A stretch of 64,000 nt of DNA, taken from NCBI GenBank assembly GCA_039720395.1, contig CM077834.1, positions 248,001 through 312,000 of the forward strand, in the 5' to 3' direction. This document shows positions 34,356 through 46,125 of the stretch, one piece after another (the stretch's first letter is position 1; each line of letters begins with the position of its first letter). A model generated the notes under the pieces. The model did no database searches. It was not told the DNA's origin and saw nothing but the letters and a program-made list of their open reading frames with translations. The DNA comes from Liquidambar formosana. Its lineage: Eukaryota > Streptophyta > Magnoliopsida > Saxifragales > Altingiaceae. A program made the translations under genes and the position numbers.

Positions 34356-35134
34356 AAAGAAAAAAGAAAATCTTGGGTTTATACTTCATACTTCATGCTC
34401 CATTTTTCAATAGAGAAAATTAATTGTTCGTCATTAAATTCTTATGTACAAGAATCTTGAAATTTAAGAAACTCATAAATTTCCTTCTTGTAAATTTTCC
34501 CTTTTGTGTACGTTAGTGTTTTAAAGGAAAAAAAGTTCTCTGTTTTGTAATTTATTCAACACAACAAACAATCCTTTGTTTTGGAAATTCAATGCGACAA
34601 TAATTTGAGAAATCTGTTTATTGACTCATCATATGATATAAGTTTCAATATTAGCTGACATTCAAAAATCTCTATTTATTAGTTGAGCAAAAGTCTCCAA
34701 TGAATCAAAATAATTCAACATAGAAATTTGGAAAAGATAATAGAGAAAGTATATTCTTTTAGATAGATAAATTTCACCGAAAATTGTCATATATTTGAAA
34801 CTTAGATGGTATTTGAACATATATTATAACTAGAATTTGGAAATGGAAATTGATAATTAATTTCATACAGAAATTTCATTGATAAATTTTTCTGAGAGTC
34901 AACAGAGAAATTTAAGGCTTTGATTACTCAATAGTGATATTTCTCTATTGTACGAACTCATTTTATATAGATAAATTACTGAATTACTATATTGAAAAAA
35001 TTAACAAGAAAAATGGTTAATCCATATGAATTTCCAATGAGTGAAGGATCGTTGATTAACTGAAACAGTTAAAAATAGTCAATGAGTCGAAAATATCAAC
35101 TACTACTAGTTGATTAATAGAAATTTGAATAGAA
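34016..35134. other. AT-rich intergenic DNA with ATA microsatellite
   Basis: No gene or clear repeat structure. A trinucleotide run (ATA)n lies at about 34312-34353. Confidence 0.5.
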
Positions 35135-35143
35135 AAAAATTAA

Positions 35144-36296
35144 GGGTAAATTACAGATAACCCTCTGAAATATTAGGGGTAGCAGATAACTTCATTTATG
35201 TTTTAATTTTATCAAAGTGCCTACCTTATGTTTTAATTTTTGTCAATGTAGCCAACCGTAACTCGCTATTGATGAAAATTAATGAAAAATAATCACGTGC
35301 TACTCATTTGACACCGTTAATGGGCCGGTGTTACCCGAAATACCCTTGATGAAGAAGATGAAGAAGCAGCCGGCATTTGCTGACCCTTGATGAAGAAGAT
35401 GAAGCAGCATAGCAGGAGCCGACATCTGCTACTCAGATCGGGTCTGGGGTCGCCATCCTCCCATGTCGTTGGTAACTCTGAGAGACTTCACGGTGTCTCG
35501 ACCCATGGCAAGTGATGGCAAACCCATCCCACCACACCGTACGGTGATGAGGGCACTAAAGGGAAGAGGAGCCATGGCTGGCGGCGTTGCTGCTTCTTCC
35601 CTTCTTCAACTGACTGCGAATATGGAGTTCACCTGTGGAACACCAACCCATGGTGGTTCAGATCTGCAACCTTAAAGGCCAAAAGGTTGCAGACGTGGAA
35701 GAGGGGTATCATCGGGATGGTGGATCAGCTGTGCAATTGAAACCTACAAAAAACCCATGACGGTGGTAGGAGAAGCCATGGCGAATCTCAATCCATTTTC
35801 ATTTTCCTCCCGTGATGATGACAACGACTACGGTAAATACCATTCCCGCTGTCATTTTTCTCATCATTGTGATCTCGATCGTCTTTGGCAGCTGAGGATA
35901 TCGACAGCAGCTGCCATGGGTTTGGCGATCCAAGTTCGAATCACAAGAGGTTTTCTCCTTCATCAAAGAGGTTTTCTCCTGCCATGGGCTTGGGAAATCT
36001 TTCCCAACATGTCTCAAACACAAAGGATCAAATCCCATATATTGGTGTGGATTATGGTGAAAGAAATTGGCTTCGAAAGCCATAGGGTATGACGAGGAAA
36101 AAAATGGAGTTGGCTGGAGTGTGGGTGCACATGAGGGGACGAGGGTGCAAGGTTTTTTCGTCTTTTTACTGTTACAGTTAACACTGTTAAGCTCAAAAAT
36201 CCCAAATGAGCTCAAGGGCACATTAGTAAAATTAAAACATAAATGGGATTGTCTGTTGGCCCCCCATACTTCAGGGGTATTATCTATAATTTATCC
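35144..36296. mobile_element. Non-autonomous Mutator-like element (possible Pack-MULE), 1153 bp
   Basis: Terminal inverted repeats of about 80 bp: GGGTAAATTACAGATAACCC at the left against GGATAAATTATAGATAATAC (reverse complement) at the right, both continuing to CATTTATGTTTTAATTTTA. A perfect 9 bp TSD AAAAATTAA flanks it (35135-35143, 36297-36305), typical for MULEs. The interior 35390-36120 is GC-richer and holds short open frames (for example 35463-35675 and 35757-36092, +), which could be captured gene pieces, but I recognise no protein. Confidence 0.85.
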
Positions 36297-36333
36297 AAAA
36301 ATTAATATTGATAAAAAATGGTTGATCAACCTG

Positions 36334-36335
<2 letters not shown>

Positions 36336-36376
<41 letters not shown>

Positions 36377-36572
36377 CATCTAAGCAACGAGGTGTTCGAA
36401 CTATCAAAACTCAACTAATCCCCACTCCCCACACAGGACCTACCGCCTTATGAGGTCATTTAATGTCTAAGCTAATAATCCTGATTGGTGGCTGGCCAAA
36501 AGAGATTGGTTAGTATTGAACTCGAGATGTCTAAGTTTACAGCTCACCATTTTGCCGCTACGCTAACTCTCG
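36336..36572 (-). mobile_element. tRNA-derived SINE
   Basis: On the minus strand the 5' end has a pol III A-box-like TTAGCGTAGCGG (rc of 36555-36566) and a B-box-like TCGAGTTCAATAC (rc of 36512-36524). It ends in a long A tail, seen as T at 36336-36376. Spacing between boxes and total length of about 240 bp fit plant SINEs. TSDs not identified. Confidence 0.6.
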
Positions 36573-37616
36573 TATTCAAAATGGCCAATAATGGTCAATC
36601 AACTAGAAAATATAAATAAAATATCAAAATCAATAATGATTGAAAATTAAGTTTAGAATTGACCAGGAATATTAATTATAATCCTATTAACAATCTAACT
36701 TGGGAAAACCTCCATTCTAATTGGATATTAGAACCACATAAACTAAAAATTAAATTAAATAAGATAGTTAATCAAGGGTACGTAAAGGCCATTAGTGGCC
36801 AAAATTTACTCTATATCAAAATAAAAAAACAGTAAAAAAAATCATTGAGGCTGAAAGAATGGCTGTTTGGCACATTTGATACATATGCCATGAAAAAGTG
36901 GTATATATGCGAGTTAAAGAAATCATTATAGTCATGACAGGATAGATTGCTGATTAGTAATTATGCTGATCAATGACGCTATTTCACAAAGAAAAGAGAA
37001 AAATAAAATAAAATAGAGTTTCTGATGGTCCCTCTTTTTTGGATAGGTGACCAACTTGATATTGATTGTAGGAGTGTCTCTTATACTAGGGATGTAATGA
37101 ACTTTTTTAATTAATGCTATGTTGTTTTCTTTTTACCTAAAAAAAGAAAAGAAAAAGAAAAGAAAAAAAGAAGACAATTGTTTAAAGAGATTTAATCTTA
37201 AAATCCTCATTTTTAAAGAATTGACCAGGAGGCAGCGTTTCCTTATAAAGTTAAGATTGTTATTTCAATAAATGTGACCTGATAATGCTTTATTTGGTTG
37301 TAATAAGTTAAAAGATGATTGTGCATGGATCATTCACAAGACACGTGGAATGGAGATAAGCTAAAAGTTATTACAAAGAAATTGAGATAATTAACCCTTG
37401 GCAAGACACAGTGTAATGACTCGAGGTTTCGGTTTTGAATCCGAATCTTATAAAGCAGGGTAAGGTGGCAACTCTAGTACCTTCTTTTTTCTTTTTTTTT
37501 TTTTTTTTTTTTTTTAACGAGAAAGAAATGCTATGAAGCTTCTTCTAATAACTCTCTCACGCATCAATTTAGTTTATAATAGGTTTAATTTCCTAGTGAT
37601 TTCTTCACGATGTGTT
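36573..37616. other. AT-rich intergenic DNA
   Basis: No gene seen. A/G-rich run at 37138-37172 and a poly(T) run near 37482-37515 that could be another retroposon tail. Confidence 0.4.
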
Positions 37617-37619
37617 TTA

Positions 37620-38108
37620 GCCTGTGTTTGGTAGGGGGGATTTGGGGAGGAATGGAAAGGAGTGGAGGCAAGAGGGGAGAGGGATGGGGTTGAGGAGGCA
37701 TGTTCGGTAGGTAGGAGGGGAGTGGGGAGGGAAAGAAAGGGAAGGAAAAGACCAAATCCATTCTTTTGCATTTTTTGGAATCCGCCCACGTTTGGGCAGA
37801 TTGGGAGAAAGGTTAACTTTCTTTTGAAAAGACAAATTTACCCCTACATGATAATATTATATACATGCCAACAAACAACACCCTTTTTTAAAATCATTCG
37901 AAGATAATATGGTAAAGTTACTCATCAATTTATTTTCCTTTCTTTTATTCTCCTTTCTACCAAACAAAAAGGAAGAAAGAGTGTGTCTTTCCCTCCATTC
38001 TACCAAACACACTGGAGGGAAAAAATGGATCCCTCCCCTAAGGATGGAAAATTCATCCCCTTCTCTTTCTTTCCTTTCACATTTCCATCCCTTCTACCAA
38101 ACATAACA
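37620..38108. mobile_element. Harbinger/Tourist-like MITE
   Basis: Imperfect TIRs GCCTGTGTTTGGTAG (left) and TGTTATGTTTGGTAG (reverse complement of the right) with TTA at both flanks (37617-37619, 38109-38111). A 3 bp TTA TSD is typical of PIF/Harbinger. The G-rich left and C-rich right halves face each other. Open frames inside are low-complexity and not genes. Confidence 0.55.
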
Positions 38109-38111
38109 TTA

Positions 38112-39100
38112 GTTTCCTAATTAGATGAAGTTTGTTTTGTAGTATTTTTGCACAAAGAGTTATACAATATTCTTGTACCATCCATTTCTCCCCCATTCAC
38201 CAGTCTCCAAATGTTGTTCTTTGATCTTGGCCCGGGGTTAAACTTCTAACATCATTAGTTTCTTCAAATGGCGACATTTATTTCTATTTATTTTAAGTTG
38301 TTATTTCTTAGTTAATCACTTCATAAAGACTAATCAATCGATTGATTTGAATTCATAAAATCTAGTTCAATTTTTTGTGGTAGGATAAGTTGAATGTGAT
38401 CTACAAGATAATAGGCTCTATATTTTTTATGATGAGAGTATGAGATGTTAGATTTAGTTGATTAAAAAGAGAGTCAAGCCATATCGTGTTCCATTTTATA
38501 ACTCAATCTAGGAAACAAAATGTTAGAACTTAAACTAATCGACAGATTTAACAGCATTTAACCATCCAAGTAAATATGAAGAGAAATTCTAATTAGATAG
38601 TGTAGAATTTGCAATTATTATGTCATTTAATGACAAATGAAATGCTCACTAGTTTCAAAGATCCACCCCCCACATGTCACCTTGTCCTAAACACAAAGTA
38701 AGAGTATTGAAACGATGTCGTTTTTATACACTTTTCCCACAAAATTACTGTAATAAATAGCAGAAGAGGGAGAATCACCGAAGCTGAACTGGCGACTCTT
38801 GCACACACAATACAAACTCGAACCCAAGACTCTGCTCCTGAGCTGGGATTTTCCCTTGTTTCTAGGGTTTCAAGTTTGATCATTTCTCGGACTTTTTCCC
38901 AGAAACAGCCAGAAAATGAAAGCAGAGTAAATAGATCATGGACTAAGCAACCGAGCTCCAACAAAAACCCTAACTCGACTTTGGAACAAGAGAATCAGAG
39001 ACCCTAGCTCCCACCTCACAATTTCAGCTCAGTAGTGCGTCATTTTTAGACTTCGAAGAAAAGGGTAAATCTCAGAAACCCTAGATTTTGAACATTAGCT
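38112..39100 (+). promoter_or_regulatory. Promoter and 5' leader of the KH gene
   Basis: Telo-box motifs AAACCCTAA (38965-38973) and AAACCCTAG (39076-39084) lie shortly before the ATG at 39101. Such boxes are common in plant genes for translation and RNA handling. The GC-richer stretch from about 38770 probably marks the 5' UTR. No clear TATA box; the gene may use a broad start. Confidence 0.5.
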
Positions 39101-42100
39101 ATGGAGAGATCTCGATCTAAGAGGAGCTACTACTACTACGACCAAGACTATGGCTCCGAAACCCTAGGTAGTAGGACCAAACCTCGTTACAACAACTACA
39201 ACGCCACCAACAACCACCGCCACCGCGGCGGTCCAAGCGGCGGCGGTCGGTCTTCGAAGCTCCAAGACTCGTCGGTAATGGTCACGACGAGTTACCGGAT
39301 TTTATGTCACGATGTTAAGGCCGGCGGTGTAATCGGCAAGTCCGGTAGCATTATCAAGGCTATTCGACAGCATACCGGCGCGTGGATCAACGTTCATGAG
39401 CTAATTCCCGGTGACGAAGAGCGCATTATTGAGATTTCGGATACGCGTCGGCGCGACCCTGAAGGACGAATGCCGTCATTTTCGCCGGCGCAAGAGGCGT
39501 TGTTCTTGATTCATGAAAGGATACTTGAAAGCGATGCTGGGTTTGGATTCGGAATGGGGTATGGTGGAGGTAATGGTGATGAGGAGGATGAGTACGGGCC
39601 GCGAGGGGGTGCGAACCGGGTCGCGACGCGGCTCGTCGTGTCGAGGATGCATGTGGGTAGTTTGCTAGGTAAAGGTGGGAAGATTATTGAGCAAATGAGG
39701 ATTGAGACCAAGACCCAGATTAGGATTCTTCCTAGAGACCACAATATGCCTCAGTGCGTTTCAATGTCGGAAGAAATTGTTCAGGTTTTTATTTTATTTT
39801 TATTTTTTTCACTTGCATCTTAAAATCGGGTGTTGCATTTTTCAAATATGAACTTTATTATTTCATTTGGTTTGATAGTGAGAGTATTAAGCAGTTTTTA
39901 CAAGTTGGGTGTAGCTTGGTTAGGTCAAAGTGAATTGGGAATTTTGCTATTGGAGGCCTGAATCAAATTGCAGAACGAAATTTTAAAAATTCCCACATTG
40001 TCTATTTAGCTTGTCCTAATATCAGTGACCGAGAGAACATGATGATCTGCGGCCAAGTATTATTGTGATTAGTATCTGGGAGATAAAGTTAACATTTTTG
40101 CTGTCAGCGCTAATTGAAGGAGCAGATCTTCAGTAATGACAAATCCTAGATTGGTTTTGTTTCATGATGGAAAATTCCTGGTTTTGAGAGGTGTAAAACA
40201 TTCTTACTTGACTTGCAAGAGTAGTTAGTTGGAGAGATTGATTTTCTCAGTTATAGCGTTTGTTATTTGCTTGTTAGTAATTTGACTTCGTCTTTTTTTT
40301 TTTTTTTTTTTTTTTTTTGTGGATAAATGGCAAGATGCTTTTGGCAGAAGACCTGCTCTTTGCTTCTCTCCCTTCAGTTATAGCTAAAGCACTAAATTAC
40401 CATGCGAATACCTTCAGAAGGTTTAATTGTGAAATTTTATTGAAATATTTTTTTATTCAGGGATTGTTGTAATGTCTGTGTTCCAACCCCATGTAGTTGG
40501 GATTAAGGTGTTGTTGAGTTGAGTTGAGTGAGTTGAATTGAGTTGTTGTAGTGTCTGATCGACACCATTATCTTAAAATTATTTGCGGCACCATTACAAA
40601 AATGTCCTTTTATACACACAGACATGTGGTCTCCTATCCATCCTTGTATGATTGCCTCATGATTTTGTGATGTATATATTCTTAGTTCATAAAAACTCAT
40701 AGAAAAGGGTGCTTAAGATTGCCTTTTCCAAAGTTAGTAGCCTTTATGGAGATCCTCTTGTCAATCCCTCTTAAATCATCGCTTCATTAGAAAATTCATC
40801 GACTAAACTAATACTTGGCCTGAGATTCCCTTCACACTACACATTGGAAGTCAATTCGTGCAGTCCCCTTGCAAACCTTGAGGCTTTGGCTTTATCTCAG
40901 TAATTACTGCCTTTATGGATTCTGATTCGCTAACTTTCCTCTGACTCGTTGCTCCAACACCATATATTGCAGTCTTTTAGGTTCCAAACCCATGTCCTAT
41001 GGAGCTGAGAAACAAAACATTTATTTTGAGATCCTCTATCTATTCGAGCAGTCTTATGCAATGTGAAAATGGATACATGTTTATGTGTCCATATCTACAT
41101 GTCCTCATACGTTTGTATATGGGTATACATTTCTTTTTAATTATCCATGCATAACACTTGGTAGGAAGTAAGTGGAGGTCATAACACTGGAGCGGGAGAC
41201 ATGTATTGTCCAAATAAGACTGGGTTTGCTGATGAAATTATAAGAAGTGTATATAAGAATTAACTAGAGCATATATAGTAACCAAAAAATGGAAAGAATA
41301 TAGTTTTGACTGAATTGATAAAATATTCTCTAAATTCTGTTCAAGTCCCTAACCTAATCACATCAACATAATCTAAGATGTGATTGTTTTGACTAAATTA
41401 ATAAAAAAATTCTTTATATTCTAATAAACTCCTAACCAACTCACATCAACATAATCTATTATTAATATGATAGAGATGCATTTGGGATGATGTAGGTTGC
41501 CCATTCTATGGTTCTTTGCATGCATAAATGGCTGTAGGGACCAACTTTCCATGTGTGTATTAATGTTATGATCTTTTTGTGTGTGTGTATATATAATTGG
41601 GGGAATTACAGATTGGTCTGGCTATGGGAAAATAACTACATATCAATACAAATGTTTACTAACTTCCTAGAAGATGACTACTAACTTAACTAAGAATGAC
41701 TACTAATTTGTATCGATATGTAAATATTTGCTCGTTGCCAGACCAATCTGTAATTCCCCCTATATGATTTGTTATACTATTATTAATTAGCATTTATATG
41801 CATGTACTTCCATATACAATCCCTACAATTCAGAAAGTCACTTAATACTATTTTTATGTAAATTTGTATCAATGAGAAAGATAATTAAAAACTTTCCCAT
41901 GATTTAAATGTTGGGTAGTGCTATTCATGCTCCCCCTGATTCCTGTTGCACTCCTCATTATTTTATGTCATATAATGACACTGGTACTCCTCTCACACCC
42001 TCTCTCCCTTTTCCCTTTAATTTGTTTCCCCTTCCATTTCATCTATTGTCCGCAACTCTCACTTAAAATCATCCATAGACATCACCACCATCATCATCAC

Positions 42101-45100
42101 AGCAGGAAAAAAAAAAAAATAAAATAAAATAAAAAAAAAAAACAAAAAAACAAAACAAAACGAAAACAAAAACAAAATGAAAAACAAAAATCATGTTAAT
42201 CTTTTCTAGCAAATTTCGCTGGCCACACAAACCTGTCCAACTATTACAACTGTTGAGGATGGGAACCAATGGTGTTACTGAAATTGCAGCAAGAAACAGA
42301 ACCCACAGACCAATGTTGTCTAATCTTTGACTAGACATAGGACTGTTGTCTCAGTCGTTGATCCCTCCGGAGTCGGAATTGGTGTTCAGATCTGCCGTAT
42401 GCTGTTACTGCCCATGCAACCTCGTCAATCAGCCGCCGATCTCTGTTATATGCTGGTGAGATGGACGTACACAGATGTGGGGAGAGTGAGGCTGTGTTGG
42501 AAACTTTCTGGCATCATCAATGATAATGATGGTATGGTGATCCAGCAATGGTGGGATGGGTTTGATAGGATGGGTTTGCTAGAAAGGGTTTTTTGGGAAT
42601 CTGCGATGGGTAATTGAGAGGAGAGAACAGGGGTGAGTGATAAGGTGAGATGTGGGGCCCAATAGGGGTATTAGTGTCATTTTATAACTTAAAATAATGA
42701 GGAGTGCTAGAGGAGTCAGGGGGAGCATGAATAGCGCCACCCTAAATGTTTCTACTTGCAAATTGGCTATTGAAATTTTATGTCTCATTAGGACAGTGGG
42801 TTTTGCTTATATGCCTGGCCTAGATTGTTTATTGGAGTCGATTTCATTGTTTTCCAAACTTTTGTTGGATATTTCCATGTTTTACCACTAATTCAAGTTT
42901 CTATTTTTGGAACCTCAATATCTACACCGATATCGACATTTAAGTCCTTGACCTTGTGCAACAAAGGTTGATACAAAATAAACTTAGTTGAAAGAGGCAA
43001 GAGTTAGAATCAAGCTAGTTTAGAGCTCTTCGTATTTTCTTTCCACTTCATATTACTATTAAAAATGTTGCCTTTCATTGGTTAGCACACTTGAATGTTT
43101 CAACATTAAATATTTATTTGAACTAAAGAGTGAGGATATTGCTAGAGATATTTGATATTTCAGATTAGGCTATTTTTCTTATCAAAATGAATATGCTGAA
43201 AATTTAGTTGCTAGAACAAATTGATTTCAAATTGCTTTATCATATGATAGCATTGTCTCCTGTACAGGTTGTAGGTGATATGAATGCCGTAAAGAATGCT
43301 TTAGAAATTATTTCATCACATTTGAGGGAGAGCCAACATCGTGACCGCAGTCGTTTCCATGGACGGCAACATTCACCAGAGCGCTTTTTTCATCCTGATG
43401 ATGATTTCTTGCCTCACATGAACAATACACCACGCCGATCGTCAGTAGATGGGGCCTCTTTTGGATCACGATCATCTTCAGGTTTGACCAGGACCAGAAG
43501 CAATAATTATGCCTCACGTCCATCTGGTTATACAATTGATTCCAGAGCTGCTCCCATGGCTGACAATATGCAGCCATTTTTCAGTGAAGACCTTGTGTTT
43601 CGAATACTTTGTCCAGTTGACAAGGTTGATTGTGTTGTTGGAGAGTCAGATGGGATCATAGAGTTGCTTCGAGATGAAGTTGGTGTGGATGTTAAGGTTA
43701 CTGAACCTGTAGCCGGATCAGATGAACGGATAATTATCATTTCTTCTGAGGAGGTACTTAGTCTTCTCTCTATTTTTATATTTTTATTTTTATGAAGTAA
43801 TGGAAATTAATAATATTATGCTACCTGTGGAGAGTATTCTTATCTGGTTGTGTGGTACTGTTAAAAGTGAATGTACTTCTTAAATTTACCATAGTTCATC
43901 TTTTTGATCTCCTATGTTTCATACTAATTATTCAAAATAGATTTCCAATCATATTCAGTTGGTAATGCTGCTGTTCTTTCTGAGTTGATATTTTTCGTGT
44001 TTAAAAGGCTCTAACAGATTTTCTGTGTTATGCTTGTACCCAGGGGCCTGATGATGAGTTGTTTCCAGCTCAAGAAGCTTTGCTGCATATTCAAACTCGC
44101 ATTGTTGATCTTGTTCCAGATAAAGACAATATCATCACAACTAGTTTACTTGTTCCATCGAGTGAAATTGGATGTTTGGAGGGAAAGGATGGATCGTTAT
44201 CCGAGATGAGGAGATTAACTGGTGCAAATATACAGATCCTGCCAAGGGATCAACTGCCTAAATTTCTATTAAGTTCTGATGAGCTTGAGGTTGTACAGGT
44301 TTGTCACTTAATATACCTATTAAATGCTTCAGCCTGCACTTGTTAAATGCTATGGGATTCTGTGTTATCTAATTTACTTGCTTGGTGGACTCTATGATCA
44401 AGGTAAGTTCTAATAGATCACGGAATCAAACATGGTGCCTATAGATGGTGCGTATGCCTTATGGATGGGTCCTGCAATAATATCTGTTTTAGTACGTGGT
44501 TTTAGACCTTTAGAAGTGGACAATCCCAACAGATAGGTGATTATGAAGCGCATATAGGGATATGGAATACGGATACATTGATATGGCTACTTCTGAAAAA
44601 ATAGGATATGGTTACGGCAGGGATACATATGTAAATATATATTTATATAAAAAAAGGTTAATATTTATGATAAATATGTTAAAAATTCTATAGTAATAAG
44701 TATATGTATCTGATATGGATATGACTCTTTTGTTGGAGTAACTGTGCTAGTTAGGTAGGCCATTGTTGATTTAATATGTCTCCTCCATATGGATCATTAT
44801 GTTGATGCTTCTTTCCATTATATCTATATGGTTTATGGCATCTCGATTTTCAACTGTCATTTATTGGTTAAATTGTTTGGCGAAAGATAAAGAAAGGGTA
44901 AAAAATCTTGGATTTCACAAAGTCCCCAAAGAAGGGCCCAGTGGGCAGGATGGATTCCACTTTTGATGTTTATCAATAGCTCCTTCATTTTGTCTACAGA
45001 TTGTAGGGGAAATAAAAGCAGCTCGAGAGGCTATTGTTGAGGTGACGTCAAGACTACGGAGTTACTTATATAGAGAGTTCTTTCAAAAGGATATGCCACC

Positions 45101-46125
45101 ACCTCAAATCTCTGCAGCAGGCCCTGTGGGGAGTGCTTTAGGATGGGAGGGATCTGCTCCCAATAACGTGACTCCAGCTCGTGAAGCTCAAACCAAAAGC
45201 GATCAACCTACTGTAATCTATCAAAATGTGCCAAATATGCCAGCTGTATCAACCGCACAGCCATTGAAGGTTATTTTCTTCGTCTTTAAAGGCTACTATC
45301 ACTGTAGTTGCTATGCTGTCTTCAAACCTTTCCTTTTTGTGCTATTGTTTCCGGAAGAAATAATTGAAGCACTGATTGATATGTTCCTGCCTGGATGGTC
45401 TATCCTAATATGATTTGAATCTGATGGCCAAATGTTTGCAGTTCCCTGAAATCTCCATATTCTGATATTTTGAATGTAACCCTCATTTTGTAGGACTCTA
45501 TAGGGTCTGGCAGCAAAACAGCAAAGCAGAATGAAAGTGACCTTAAGCCTAGTGCTGGCGAACAGGTGGTGTATCTATGCTTTATTTTACTATATCGAGC
45601 CTTCTAATAATCACATTCCCATTGGTACCTAGTGTTTATTTTCATATTTCTTCTAGACTCTCTGTACCGCTGGTCACTAGGAGTATACTAGAAGTTGTCA
45701 TACCAGAGAATGCAGTTCCCAAACTCGTAACAAGATCGAACAAGCTTGCTCAAATTAGTGAGGTGAGTTTGGACTCCTAGAGTTTTTGTTGTTCCTACTT
45801 AATTCTGTTTTAAGTGCAGTGTGAAAGTGATTTGTCTTTTGACCTGTGTTTTATGGAAACAGTTGTCAGGAGCTAACATTACCCTGGTAGCAGATAGACC
45901 AGAGGTAACAGAGAAGGTCATTCAAATATCTGGTTCTCCAGAGCAGGCTGAGAGAGCTCAGAGCTTGCTTCAGGGCTTTATTCTGAGCAGTAAGTCCTTT
46001 CTGAGTGTGTGTATGTGTGTGCGTGTCTACAATTTTTGGATTTCCTATCTCATAAATGGGAACGACTCTTCATGCAAATTTCTCAAATTTTGTTTTTTTC
46101 TAATTCAGTACAAGAAGACAGCTGA
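39101..46125 (+). CDS. Five-KH-domain RNA-binding protein (HEN4 / At4g18375-like)
   Basis: Exons by reading GT-AG borders: 39101-39784, 43268-43753, 44044-44298, 45000-45269, 45494-45570, 45657-45762, 45863-45989, 46109-46125 (TGA). This gives 2022 nt, about 673 residues, within the range of plant multi-KH proteins. The N-terminus is Tyr/Gly/Arg-rich. KH1 (from about 64) has GKSG at 79-82; KH2 has GKGG at 190-193. KH3 (exon 2) has GESD where the GxxG loop should be. KH4 (exon 3) has GKDG at 437-440, then SEMRRLTGANIQIL. KH5 spans exons 6-7 (LEVVIPENAVPKLV, KLAQISE, LSGANITLV) without a normal GxxG. KH domains bind single-stranded RNA; HEN4-type relatives act in nuclear pre-mRNA processing. 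No frame lesion is seen. The exon 5 donor (45571) was chosen because the upstream GT at 45566 breaks the frame. Intron 1 is 3.5 kb and holds two MITEs. Confidence 0.88.
40465..40548 (+). repeat. Possible SINE 3' end in intron 1
   Basis: CCAACCCCATGTAGTTGGGATTAAGG-like sequence followed by degenerate TTG/TTGAG units resembles the 3' end of TTG-tailed plant SINEs. The upstream promoter boxes are not clear. Confidence 0.3.
41599..41760. mobile_element. Small Mutator-like MITE in intron 1 (162 bp)
   Basis: The ends form an inverted repeat: GGGGGAATTACAGATTGGTC at the left is matched by the reverse complement of the right end. Flanks TATATAATT (41590-41598) and TATATGATT (41761-41769) look like a 9 bp TSD with one change. 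Confidence 0.75.
41913..42742. mobile_element. Non-autonomous TIR transposon in intron 1 (830 bp)
   Basis: Long TIRs of roughly 85 bp: GGGTAGTGCTATTCATGCTC against GGGTGGCGCTATTCATGCTC (reverse complement of the right end). Perfect 8 bp TSD TAAATGTT (41905-41912, 42743-42750). An A-rich run lies at 42107-42180. MULE or hAT by TSD length; the long TIR favours MULE. Confidence 0.85.

Noticed and set aside
37574..38106. Pro/Ser-rich and Gly/Arg-rich open frames near 37.7 kb
   Set aside because: They lie in the two inverted arms of a MITE and mirror each other.
42069..42338. Minus-strand open frame of 89 codons in KH intron 1
   Set aside because: Its C-terminal half is the A-rich core of the MITE read as Phe/Val; not a gene.
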